Shown here piece by piece: positions 1 to 5,999 of a stretch of DNA of 7,000 bases. The first letter of the stretch is position 1, and each line of letters begins with the position of its first letter. The position numbers and the translations under genes are program-made. Where the stretch lies: positions 1-7,000 of the forward strand of contig JAICHS010000117.1 of NCBI GenBank assembly GCA_025924775.1. The letters run 5' to 3'. Source of the DNA: Rhodanobacteraceae bacterium. Lineage in GTDB: Bacteria; Pseudomonadota; Gammaproteobacteria; Xanthomonadales; Rhodanobacteraceae. The notes below the pieces were generated by a model. It saw only the letters and a program-made list of their open reading frames with translations, had not been told where the DNA came from and made no database searches.

Positions 1-1053
1 CGCACGCATCGGGTCGAGCGAGGTGGTTTCGGTGTCGAAGGCGATCAGGTCGGCGTGGCGAAGCCGCGCGAGCCAGGCGTCGAGTTGCTGTTGGGTGGTG
101 ACGAGGTCGTATGAACCGGGGGAGGCAGCCGCAGCAACAGAGGTCGGGTTCGATTTCGCCCGTTCGTCTTTCGACACCGCAGCCTCTGTCGGCGAAATCG
201 AACCCGACCCCTTTTCGTCCAGCTCCTTCAACGCCTGCCGGAATTCGTAGCGCGTGTACATCTCCCGCAGCGTGTCCACGTCGCGCGTACGCAATTTGAG
301 GTCGCGCGGCCCGGCGTCCAGCTCGACGTCGGTCTTGATGGTGGCCAACTGGTGCGACAGCGGCAGCTGCGGCAGCGCGGCGCGCAGGTTCTCGCCGACC
401 TTGCCCTTCACGTCGCCGGCGTGCGCGACCACGGCGTCCAGTGAACCGTATTCGTTCAGCCACTTCGCGGCCGTCTTGGGGCCGCATTTGGGCACGCCCG
501 GGATGTTGTCGATGGCATCGCCCATCAGCGTGAGGTAATCGACGATCCGCTCGGGTGGCACGCCGAACTTTTCGACCACGCCGGCACGGTCTAGCCGCGA
601 ATGCGTCATGCTGTTGACCAGCTCGACGCGCGGGCCGACCAGTTGCGCGAAATCCTTGTCGCTGGTGGACACCTGCACGTCGATGCCAGCGTCCGCGGCG
701 CGCGTCGCCAGGGTGCCGATCACGTCGTCGGCCTCCACGCCCGCCACGCGCAAAATCGGAAAGCCCAGTGCCTCGACGATCGCAAGCATCGGCTCCACCT
801 GCGCGCGCAGGTCGTCCGGCATCGGTGGGCGGTTGGCCTTGTACTCGGGATACAGCGCGTCGCGGAAGGTTGGCCCGGGCGCGTCGATCACGAACGCCGC
901 GAAATCGGGCTTGGCCGCCAGCGTCGCGCGCAGCATGTTGACTACGCCGAACAGGGCGCCGGTTGGCTCGCCCGCGGCGTTGCTGAGCGGCGGTAACGCG
1001 TGGAAGGCGCGGTACAGGTAACTGGAGCCGTCGATGAGCGTGAGCGTGGCCAT
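1..1053 (-). CDS. polA: DNA polymerase I, N-terminal part (5'-nuclease domain and start of 3'-5' exonuclease domain); runs off left edge
   Basis: Pol I fills gaps and removes RNA primers during replication and excision repair. The visible 351 codons cover the 5'-nuclease (flap endonuclease) domain, about residues 1-275, beginning MATLTLIDGSSYLYRAFHAL. Metal-binding motifs are present: EADD at 107-110, SDKD at 131-134, and GDAIDNIPGV at 178-187 leading into the helix-hairpin-helix (CGPKTAAKW). After a Ser/Ala-rich linker (about 278-315) the 3'-5' exonuclease domain opens with FDTETTSLD, whose D and E match the Exo I metal ligands, so proofreading looks intact as far as can be seen. The polymerase domain lies outside the window. 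The ATG at 1053 fits the usual Pol I N terminus; no clear Shine-Dalgarno sequence precedes it. The gene is divergent from the DUF2782 gene 80 bp away. The linker contains a perfect 19-bp inverted repeat, annotated separately. Confidence 0.97.
   Translation of the reverse strand, partial: MATLTLIDGSSYLYRAFHALPPLSNAAGEPTGALFGVVNMLRATLAAKPDFAAFVIDAPGPTFRDALYPEYKANRPPMPDDLRAQVEPMLAIVEALGFPILRVAGVEADDVIGTLATRAADAGIDVQVSTSDKDFAQLVGPRVELVNSMTHSRLDRAGVVEKFGVPPERIVDYLTLMGDAIDNIPGVPKCGPKTAAKWLNEYGSLDAVVAHAGDVKGKVGENLRAALPQLPLSHQLATIKTDVELDAGPRDLKLRTRDVDTLREMYTRYEFRQALKELDEKGSGSISPTEAAVSKDERAKSNPTSVAAAASPGSYDLVTTQQQLDAWLARLRHADLIAFDTETTSLDPMRA
142..209. repeat. Perfect 19-bp inverted repeat inside polA (linker region)
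   Basis: The arm ggtcgggttcgatttcgcc at 142-160 is the exact reverse complement of 191-209, with a 30-nt loop between. A second, mutually exclusive pairing exists: acagagg (137-143) with cctctgt (183-189). The element codes for roughly polA residues 282-304, Ser/Lys/Ala-rich and free of stops, in the flexible linker between the 5'-nuclease and 3'-5' exonuclease domains. A perfect 19-bp match is well beyond what codon bias normally yields. It may be a dispersed palindromic repeat inserted in frame; that origin is inference, because no second copy is in the window. Confidence 0.85.
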
Positions 1054-1133
1054 CCGGGGATTGTCGCACGCGGGCGGCACCCGCGCGGTGCGTGTATGCT
1101 GGCAACGCATACTGACGATTCCGGAGACGTGTC
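1054..1133. promoter_or_regulatory. Divergent promoter region between polA and the DUF2782 gene, with a 6-7-6 inverted repeat
   Basis: This 80-bp gap must hold start signals for both divergent genes. On the plus strand TATGCT (1095-1100) matches the -10 consensus at four of six positions and would give a leader of roughly 25-30 nt for the DUF2782 gene; no convincing -35 is at 16-18 bp. GTATGC (1094-1099) and GCATAC (1107-1112) form a perfect inverted repeat with a 7-nt spacer that overlaps this -10 box, so it could be an operator or only chance. No clear polA promoter could be picked out on the minus strand. Confidence 0.3.
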
Positions 1134-1631
1134 GTGAAAGCTCTGTCATGGCTTGCGGCAAGTGCGTTGTTGCTGGGCTTGCCTGTCGCCCAGGCACAGC
1201 AAGTGTTGGCGCACGCGACTTCGGCACCACCGCCTCCGGGCGCGGCGCTGCCGCCGCCCGACATCAACGATCCCGGCCAGAAGCCGCAGGCGGTGCCGCT
1301 GCCCAGCACCGGCATTCCGCCGTCGGTGGCGCCCGCTGCGCGCGCGCGGGATTCCGGTGGCGACAGCACCAACGTCACGTCGCGCATCGATGCCAACGGC
1401 GACAAGATCGAGGAGTACCGCCGCGGCGGCCAGGTGGTGATGGTGCGCGTCACGCCCAAGCACGGCGTCCCCCAGATCTACAAGCTCAACAACAGCAACG
1501 GCAGCCTGGTACGCGACCCCAATCAGGGGCCGGTGTCGCCGGTCTATTACGACGTCTACAAGTGGGGCGGTCCGAAGACGCCGGCCAGCGGCAGCAGCGC
1601 CGCCGGGCAACCGCCATCCAGCGGCCGCTAA
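1134..1631 (+). CDS. DUF2782 family exported protein, function unknown
   Basis: A 165-residue protein, probably periplasmic. It opens with a Sec signal peptide: Lys2, a hydrophobic run (LAASALLLGLPVA) and a likely cleavage site after AQA at about residue 21. A Pro-rich low-complexity part (about 28-70) follows, then the conserved C-terminal half with IDANGDKIEEYRRGGQVVMV and RVTPKHGVPQIYKL, the pattern I recognise as DUF2782, then a short Ser/Gly/Pro-rich tail. The family's biochemical role is not established. The GTG start is chosen because GGAG at 1123-1126 sits 7 nt upstream and the signal peptide begins at once. It is the only plus-strand gene here. Genes of this family are typical polA neighbours in gammaproteobacteria, as in Pseudomonas, which supports the call. 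The Pro-rich segment seems longer than in the short family members I recall, which is from memory. Confidence 0.88.
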   Translation: MKALSWLAASALLLGLPVAQAQQVLAHATSAPPPPGAALPPPDINDPGQKPQAVPLPSTGIPPSVAPAARARDSGGDSTNVTSRIDANGDKIEEYRRGGQVVMVRVTPKHGVPQIYKLNNSNGSLVRDPNQGPVSPVYYDVYKWGGPKTPASGSSAAGQPPSSGR

Positions 1632-1642
1632 CGCCGGCAACC

Positions 1643-1656
1643 GCGCAACGCTGCGC
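1643..1656. terminator. Weak hairpin in the convergent gap between the DUF2782 and GST genes
   Basis: Only 30 bp separate the two convergent stop codons. They contain gcgca (1643-1647) paired with tgcgc (1652-1656) across a 4-nt loop. There is no T-run on either side, so this is not a standard intrinsic terminator; it could act in both directions only weakly, or termination may depend on Rho. Such a short GC stem is easily produced by chance in this composition. Confidence 0.2.
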
Positions 1657-1661
1657 CCGCC

Positions 1662-2393
1662 TCAGGCGTCCAGTTCCGGATAGTGGCGGAAGATTCCATC
1701 GTTGTTGAAGGGCACCCGTCGGTCCGACGCAAGGTATGCGGCAAGCCGTGGCCGTGCGGCCATGCGGTCGTGCAGCGCCACGCATGCCGGCAAGCGTTTT
1801 TCCAGTCGCCGCTGCGCGCGCGGAAAGGCGTAGCGCAGGCCCTCGATGACCTGGAACAGTGACAGGTCCGCGTAGCTGACCGCGTTGCCGACCAGCACGC
1901 GCTGGCGTCCGCTGGCGTTGTCCGCGAGCGTGCGCTCGAAATAGCCGAGGTACTTCGGCAGCCGTTCGCGCCGCAGGTACCGGCTGCGGCGAAGCGCCTC
2001 GTCACGCTGGTCCTCGTAGTACAGGCTGCCCGCGATGGGATGATGGGTGTCGTGGACTTCGGCCATCAGGTCGATGAGGGTCAGTTGCAGCTGATGGGCC
2101 CATAGCCGCGCGGCCTCGCCGCGCGGCGCGAGGCCGAGCTTGGGCGCGAGATACAGCAGGATGTTGGCGGTCTGTCCGATCAGGTCCCGCCCGGCCTTCA
2201 GGAATGGCGGCGCGAGTGACGGATGGCCGTGGGGCGGTGCTTCCAACATTTTCAGCAACGCCTGCGTGCCGCCGTGCGGTCCGTCCGGCAAGCGCGCGAC
2301 GTCCACGTAGTCGGCGCCCGCGTCTTCCAGCGTCAGCCGCACGAATTCACCGCGGCCCTGGACGCCTGGCCAGTAATACAGCTCATACGTCAT
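1662..2393 (-). CDS. Glutathione S-transferase-like protein (two-domain, sigma/alpha-like fold)
   Basis: A 243-residue cytosolic protein with GST architecture. The N-terminal thioredoxin-like domain (about 1-85) begins MTYELYYWPGVQGRGEFVRL; Tyr6 or Tyr7 stands where Tyr-type GSTs hold the residue that activates glutathione, and RGE follows at 14-16. QTANILLYL at 74-82 matches the Q-(S/T)-A segment that binds the glutathione gamma-glutamyl group. The rest is the helical C-terminal domain, including YADLSLFQVIEGLRY, which carries the conserved Asp of the GST N-capping box. The ATG at 2393 has GGAG (2401-2404 on the plus strand) 7 nt upstream, which decides the start; the frame is open further upstream but overlaps purH. 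The substrate cannot be told. It lies downstream of purH on the same strand after a 191-bp spacer with a candidate promoter, so it is probably transcribed on its own. Confidence 0.9.
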   Translation of the reverse strand: MTYELYYWPGVQGRGEFVRLTLEDAGADYVDVARLPDGPHGGTQALLKMLEAPPHGHPSLAPPFLKAGRDLIGQTANILLYLAPKLGLAPRGEAARLWAHQLQLTLIDLMAEVHDTHHPIAGSLYYEDQRDEALRRSRYLRRERLPKYLGYFERTLADNASGRQRVLVGNAVSYADLSLFQVIEGLRYAFPRAQRRLEKRLPACVALHDRMAARPRLAAYLASDRRVPFNNDGIFRHYPELDA

Positions 2394-2442
2394 GTCGGGT
2401 CTCCGAAGTTCGGCCTGTCGACCGGATTGCCGCACCGCTGCG

Positions 2443-2499
2443 TCAGTGCGTATCGCGCTGCGCGGCCTCGAGTGCCGCATACCCCGGTATGCGTGACAT
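2443..2499 (-). CDS. Possible 18-residue small ORF upstream of the GST gene (leader peptide or small protein)
   Basis: Between purH and the GST gene an ATG at 2499 opens the peptide MSRIPGYAALEAAQRDTH, ending in TGA at 2443-2445. What makes it more than a random ORF is the ribosome binding site: GAGGA (2506-2510 on the plus strand) lies 6 nt before the ATG, better than the sites of several full genes here. A TAGACT -10-like box lies about 55 nt upstream. The stop is 49 nt before the GST start. A near-perfect palindrome covers codons 3-8. It may be a leader peptide affecting GST expression, a small protein, or a fortuitous ORF. I recognise no family, and there is no run of regulatory codons as in amino-acid attenuators. 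Confidence 0.35.
   Translation of the reverse strand: MSRIPGYAALEAAQRDTH
2476..2493. promoter_or_regulatory. 18-bp palindrome (8-bp arms, 2-bp centre) between purH and the GST gene
   Basis: cgcatacc (2476-2483) and ggtatgcg (2486-2493) are exact reverse complements around a CC centre. The symmetry and length suit a dimeric regulator's operator. As RNA, a 2-nt loop is tight, but a 7-bp stem with a 4-nt loop would form directly after the small ORF's start codon. It lies about 55-65 bp downstream of the candidate -10 box, so binding there would act as a roadblock and not as promoter occlusion. Function is inferred only. Confidence 0.4.
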
Positions 2500-2551
2500 C
2501 GCGATTCCTCTACCCGCACGCGCGGCGTGGGTGTTGCCGTGCGCCAGCGCC

Positions 2552-2557
2552 AGTCTA
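2552..2557 (-). promoter_or_regulatory. Candidate -10 box for the GST transcript
   Basis: On the minus strand TAGACT lies 28 bp downstream of the purH stop and matches the sigma-70 -10 consensus at four of six positions. The same hexamer occurs upstream of fis. Transcription would start near 2545, giving a leader of about 150 nt to the GST start that includes the small ORF. No good -35 is visible at the proper distance, so support is modest. Confidence 0.3.
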
Positions 2558-2584
2558 GCGCTGCGCGGGTGGGCGCCATTCCGG

Positions 2585-4168
2585 TCAGTGGCGGAAGTGG
2601 CGGGTCCCCGTGAACACCATCGCCATGTCGTGCGCATCGGCCGCCTCGATCACTTCCGGGTCGCGCATCGAACCGCCGGGCTGGATGATCGCGCGCACGC
2701 CGGCATCGGCGGCAAGGTCGATGTTGTCGCGGAACGGGAAGAACGCATCCGAGGCCAGCACGCAACCCTGGGTCGAAAGCTTGGCGTCGGCGGCCTTCAG
2801 CGCGGCGATCCGGACGCTGATCACGCGGCTCATCTGGCCGGCGCCGATGCCGATGGTGGCGCCATCCTTCGCGAACACGATGGCGTTGGATTTCACGTAC
2901 ATCGCGACGTGCCAGGCAAACAACAGGTCGCGCAGCTGCGTGGCGTCGGGTACGCGCCGGGTGACCACCTTGAGGTCGGACAACATCAGTGTGTCGGCGT
3001 CCGAATCCTGCACCAGCACGCCGCCGCCGATGCCGCGCAGCTGGCGCTGCACGCCGGTGGACGCGGCCGGCAATTCGCCGGTGGCCAGCGCGCGCACGTT
3101 GGGCTTCTTGCGCAACGCCGCCAGCGCATCCTCGTCGAACGCGGGCGCCACCAGCACCTCGACGAACTGGTTGCCCAGGATCTTCCTAACCAGCGCGCCA
3201 TCCAGCGGGCGGTTGAACGCAAGGATGCCGCCGAAGGCGGACGTGGCGTCGCAGGCGAATGCGCGCTCGTAGGCGCGCAGCGGGTCCTGGTCCAGCGCGA
3301 CGCCGCAGGGGTTGGCGTGCTTGACGATCACGCACGCAGGCGTCTTGTCGAAGGCCTTCACGCATTCCAGCGCGGTGTCGGCGTCGACGAAGTTGTTGTA
3401 GGACATCTCCTTGCCCGCCAGCACCGTGGCGCCGGCGATGGTGCCGGCCGTGGGCCGGCCGTCCAGGTACAGCGCCGCCGCCTGGTGCGGATTTTCGCCG
3501 TAGCGCATTTCCTGCGCGCGTTGCAGTGCGAGGTGCAGCGTGGGCGGGTACGCTTCGCGCGGCTCGCCGTCGGTGCGGGCCGACAACCAGTCCGCGATCA
3601 TGCCGTCGTAGCGCGCGGTGTGCGCGAACACCTTGGCGGCGAAGCGGCGCCGTTGTTCGAACGAGGTGCCGCCATCGCGGCGCAACGTTTCCACCAGTTC
3701 GCGGTAATCGGCCGGGTCGCAGATGCAGGTGACGCGCGTGTGGTTCTTGGCGCCGGCGCGCAGCATCGCGGGGCCGCCGATGTCGATCTGCTCGATGGCT
3801 TCCTCGTAGGTGGTGCCCGCGTTCGCGACGGTGCGCGCGAATGGATACAGGTTGACGATCAGCAGGTCGATGGGCGCAATGGCGTGTTCGCGCATCACCG
3901 CGTCGTCGATGCCGCTGCGGCCCAGCAGCCCGCCGTGCACCTTGGGGTGCAGGGTCTTGACGCGGCCGTCCATGATTTCTGGAAACCCCGTCAGCTCGCT
4001 GACGTCGCGCACCGGCACGCCGGCCTGCCGCAGCGCCCTGGCGCTGCCACCGGTGGAGACGATTTCGATGCCCAGTGCGTGGAGGGCGGCGCCGATGTCG
4101 GCGAGGCCGGTCTTGTCAGAAACGCTGAGCAGCGCCCGACGCGTGGTGATGATCCCCGATCCAGTCAT
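2585..4168 (-). CDS. purH: Bifunctional AICAR formyltransferase / IMP cyclohydrolase
   Basis: A cytosolic enzyme of 527 residues, the family's usual length, catalysing the last two steps of de novo IMP synthesis: transfer of a formyl group from 10-formyl-THF to AICAR, then ring closure of FAICAR. The N-terminal MGS-like cyclohydrolase domain (about 1-205) shows VSDKTG at 16-21, STGGSA at 38-43 and FPEIMDGRVKTLHPKVHGG at 62-80. The formyltransferase domain follows, with MRYGENPHQ at 221-229, GKEMSYNN at 252-259 and the catalytic Lys-His pair in VKHANPCG (K283, H284). It ends DMAMVFTGTRHFRH, a typical PurH C terminus. Both active sites look intact. The ATG at 4168 has only a weak upstream AAGGG, but the protein aligns from here. 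It starts 21 bp after the fis stop, so the two are probably co-transcribed. purD, often next in this order, is not downstream. No PurR-like operator was recognised. Confidence 0.98.
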   Translation of the reverse strand: MTGSGIITTRRALLSVSDKTGLADIGAALHALGIEIVSTGGSARALRQAGVPVRDVSELTGFPEIMDGRVKTLHPKVHGGLLGRSGIDDAVMREHAIAPIDLLIVNLYPFARTVANAGTTYEEAIEQIDIGGPAMLRAGAKNHTRVTCICDPADYRELVETLRRDGGTSFEQRRRFAAKVFAHTARYDGMIADWLSARTDGEPREAYPPTLHLALQRAQEMRYGENPHQAAALYLDGRPTAGTIAGATVLAGKEMSYNNFVDADTALECVKAFDKTPACVIVKHANPCGVALDQDPLRAYERAFACDATSAFGGILAFNRPLDGALVRKILGNQFVEVLVAPAFDEDALAALRKKPNVRALATGELPAASTGVQRQLRGIGGGVLVQDSDADTLMLSDLKVVTRRVPDATQLRDLLFAWHVAMYVKSNAIVFAKDGATIGIGAGQMSRVISVRIAALKAADAKLSTQGCVLASDAFFPFRDNIDLAADAGVRAIIQPGGSMRDPEVIEAADAHDMAMVFTGTRHFRH

Positions 4169-4189
4169 GTGTCGTATCTTGCCCTTGAG

Positions 4190-4480
4190 TCAGACGATGC
4201 CCAGTTCCCGCAGTTTCTTGCGCAAGGTCGCGCGATGGATGCCCAGCACCTCGGCGGCGCGACTCTGGTTGCCCTCGCTCCAGGCCAGCACTTCGCGCAG
4301 CAGCGGCGCCTCGACCTCGCGCAACAGGCGCGCGTAGAGGCCTTCGCGGCACGGCGTGCCGTTCAAGTCGGCCAGGTAGCGGCGCGCGCTGGTCGCCATG
4401 CACTCACCCAGCGTCACGCTGCCGGTGCGGGCAGGATCGGCTGGCGAGACGGATGCAGTGGGCAGGGCAGAGGTATCCAC
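4190..4480 (-). CDS. fis: DNA-binding protein Fis
   Basis: Fis is a homodimeric nucleoid protein that bends DNA and controls growth-phase transcription, including stable RNA operons. The C terminus is diagnostic: LYARLLREVEAPLLREVL, then the helix-turn-helix GNQSRAAEVLGIHRATLRKK ending RELGIV, very close to the E. coli Fis helices ([20 protein letters not shown]). The start is uncertain. The ATG at 4399 gives 69 residues and has GGTGAG just before it at a spacing of only 3 nt, but it would cut off the start of helix A, since LGEC just upstream aligns with LRDS of E. coli. The GTG at 4480 gives 96 residues, near the usual 98, and includes the N-terminal arm region, so I choose it despite no good Shine-Dalgarno sequence. 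A TTG at 4531 (113 residues) is unlikely because a candidate promoter lies there. The gene precedes purH by 21 bp. dusB, its usual partner in enterics, is absent. Confidence 0.92.
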   Translation of the reverse strand: MDTSALPTASVSPADPARTGSVTLGECMATSARRYLADLNGTPCREGLYARLLREVEAPLLREVLAWSEGNQSRAAEVLGIHRATLRKKLRELGIV

Positions 4481-4533
4481 GGTTGCCGGACAGCGGCGGC
4501 CGCGTCGATCGCGACACGCAACGGGAGCCAAGA

Positions 4534-4542
4534 AGTCTAGCA
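4534..4542 (-). promoter_or_regulatory. Candidate extended -10 promoter for fis-purH
   Basis: The minus strand reads TGC TAGACT, an extended -10 element (TGn) joined to a four-of-six -10 box, in the 93-bp gap between the DUF3426 stop and the fis GTG. Predicted initiation near 4527 gives a leader of about 45 nt to the GTG at 4480. No strong -35 is seen, which is acceptable for extended -10 promoters. It implies that fis-purH can be expressed apart from the upstream genes. Confidence 0.35.
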
Positions 4543-4573
4543 GCGTGCAGCCGGTTCGCGCAGACGACCGCGG

Positions 4574-5908
4574 TCATTCAAAGCCGAAACGGAACGACAC
4601 CGCACGGCTACCAGGATCGGCAACTTCAAAAGCCACCGCCGCGGTGGTGCCCGCGCCGATGCCTGCGGCGCGGCGCGCTGGATCGGGCATGTATTCGGCG
4701 GGGCGAAAGCGCCGCATCGCGATTACATTGTTGTCGAGGTCGGTCAACGCCACCATCACGACGGGCCAGGGCTGCCGGATGCGTGCGTTGTTGCGGAAGG
4801 TCGCGGTGATGACCAGTGCGCCCTTGGCATCGGGATCGGGGCGCACGTCGCGCGACAGTAGTTGCAGTTGCGCGATGGCGCGAATCGGGGGCAAGCGACA
4901 GTCGAGGTGCGCGCAGGCGCGCAGTGCCCAGGCCTGGGTCGCGGGGTCGCCCACCAGTGAGATGCGGCTGGCCCAGGCGACCTGGGCCGCGAGCACCAGC
5001 ACCAGCGCTGCGCAACCGAGCGCCCACAACCCGTCGCTGCGGCGCAGCCACGGAACGCGCGGCGGCACGTACACCGGCAGTTCGGTGGCCGGAACCACGG
5101 GTTCGGCGTCCGCGTCGGCTTCGATGACGGGCGGCTCCGTGGCCAACGGGCTGGCATCGTTGCCGGTGGGGGCGCCTTCGCCGGCGGCGGTGTCCGTCGG
5201 CAAGGCCGCGTCGGCGGGCGGTTCGCCGCCGGGCTGCGCGACCCGCGGCGGCATGTCGGTGGCATCTGCCACGACCAGCGTTTGCAGTTGCGGCACGGAC
5301 GTGCTGCGTGTATCGGGCGGCTCCGTGGTGGTTGCGAGCACGGAGTCGTTCGGCCCGACGGCGCCCGTATCGGGAATGTCCAGCCCCCACGGCGCCGTGA
5401 ATGGCTCGGACACGGCGAGCGGATGCGCGAGCGTGGCGGATGGAGGCGCAGGTGTGTGCGGGTCCAGTACGAAGTCCATCGGAATGCCGTCGGATTCCGC
5501 ACCACCGGATTCGACCGGAACGTCGGTCACCTGCCACGCGGAGTCGCCCTGGATCGCGTCGCGCGGAATCCCGGCCGCCTCGGCAATCAGCGCGCTGGCC
5601 TGTTCGTTGCCGAGCGCGCTGAGCCAATCGTCGTCGTTGTCGGTGCCCGGCACCGCATTCGTGGCGCCTCGCGGGTCTGGGGTATCGGTGGCGCGTGCCG
5701 TGATCGCCTGGGTCAGGGTTGGCGCATGGGTGTCGGGATCGTGCTGCGGCAGCAACGCGCCGGAATCAGCCGGCAGGGTGTTGCTGAGGGTGCGCAGCGC
5801 GTCGAAGCGCTCCGCGCAGTGGCCGCAGCGCACGATACCGAGCGACGCCTGCAGCGCGTCTTCATCGATCTCGAAAATCGTCCGGCATTGCGGGCACTGG
5901 GTGTACAT
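4574..5908 (-). CDS. Membrane protein with N-terminal MJ0042 zinc ribbon and C-terminal DUF3426 domain, function unknown
   Basis: The 444-residue protein starts MYTQCPQCRTIFEID. Cys5, Cys8, Cys28 and Cys31 (CPQC and CGHC) form a four-cysteine zinc ribbon of the MJ0042 type. Residues about 45-285 are low-complexity, rich in Pro, Ala, Asp, Glu and Thr, and probably disordered. Arg/Trp residues (VPWLRRSDG) then lead into one transmembrane helix at about 294-313 (LWALGCAALVLVLAAQVAWA). The last 130 residues are DUF3426, including CAHLDCRLPP (C332, C337), likely in the periplasm with the zinc ribbon in the cytoplasm. The family's role is unknown; it commonly lies between prmA and fis, as here. The ATG at 5908 is chosen because the zinc ribbon starts at once; an upstream TTG would add 13 residues, and neither has a clear Shine-Dalgarno sequence. 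A 14-bp direct repeat (5129-5142 and 5315-5328) encodes repeated TEPP in the linker. Confidence 0.92.
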   Translation of the reverse strand: MYTQCPQCRTIFEIDEDALQASLGIVRCGHCAERFDALRTLSNTLPADSGALLPQHDPDTHAPTLTQAITARATDTPDPRGATNAVPGTDNDDDWLSALGNEQASALIAEAAGIPRDAIQGDSAWQVTDVPVESGGAESDGIPMDFVLDPHTPAPPSATLAHPLAVSEPFTAPWGLDIPDTGAVGPNDSVLATTTEPPDTRSTSVPQLQTLVVADATDMPPRVAQPGGEPPADAALPTDTAAGEGAPTGNDASPLATEPPVIEADADAEPVVPATELPVYVPPRVPWLRRSDGLWALGCAALVLVLAAQVAWASRISLVGDPATQAWALRACAHLDCRLPPIRAIAQLQLLSRDVRPDPDAKGALVITATFRNNARIRQPWPVVMVALTDLDNNVIAMRRFRPAEYMPDPARRAAGIGAGTTAAVAFEVADPGSRAVSFRFGFE

Positions 5909-5937
5909 GGAACGGAAATGGAGACGGGGGCGGGAGC

Positions 5938-5946
5938 AGCGTAGCA
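5938..5946 (-). promoter_or_regulatory. Candidate extended -10 element before the DUF3426 gene
   Basis: In the 91-bp gap after prmA the minus strand reads TGC TACGCT, a TGn extension next to a three-of-six -10 box, about 30 bp before the ATG at 5908. No -35 fits well (TCGACA lies 22 bp upstream, too far). The gap suggests that the gene is not translationally coupled to prmA, but the promoter call itself is weak. Confidence 0.22.
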
Positions 5947-5999
5947 ACTATGCAAGCGCGTGGCATGTCGACGCGCCGCCGGTCACGATCCGATTCCGG

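Noticed and set aside
1034..1708. 224-codon plus-strand frame overlapping the DUF2782 gene
   Set aside because: It has no domain character and is Arg/Gln-rich; the GTG-started frame at 1134 has a ribosome binding site, signal peptide and the family domain.
2111..2136. 9-bp perfect GC hairpin (cggcctcgc / gcgaggccg, 8-nt loop) inside the GST gene
   Set aside because: It encodes a natural-looking stretch of the GST helical domain (LAPRGEAARL) with no length excess, so GC-rich codon choice is the simpler explanation.
1094..2493. Shared GTATGC/GCATAC half-sites at 1094-1112 and 2476-2493 as one regulon
   Set aside because: The half-sites face opposite ways (GTATGC first in one, GCATAC first in the other) with different spacing, so the same dimer would not be expected to bind both. 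Two chance hits cannot be excluded.
1662..2765. Extension of the GST frame upstream to 2765 (367 codons)
   Set aside because: The extra N terminus would overlap the end of purH by about 180 bp and is Arg-rich without domain character. The ATG at 2393 has a good ribosome binding site and begins a normal GST domain.
3442..3460. Short inverted repeat built on ggcc blocks inside purH
   Set aside because: It lies in a normal PurH segment (DGRPTAGT) with no extra residues; 6-bp GC palindromes are frequent at this base composition.
2204..4540. A 778-codon open frame on the plus strand opposite purH and fis
   Set aside because: It is antisense to purH, whose domains and active-site motifs are unmistakable. 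The plus-strand product is a low-complexity His/Arg/Ala/Gly-rich sequence with no recognisable domain, as expected when a high-GC gene is read on the wrong strand.
4626..5627. Long alternative frames inside the DUF3426 gene on the same strand
   Set aside because: They are Arg/Ala-rich out-of-frame readings without motifs, whereas the chosen frame has the zinc ribbon, membrane helix and DUF3426 end.
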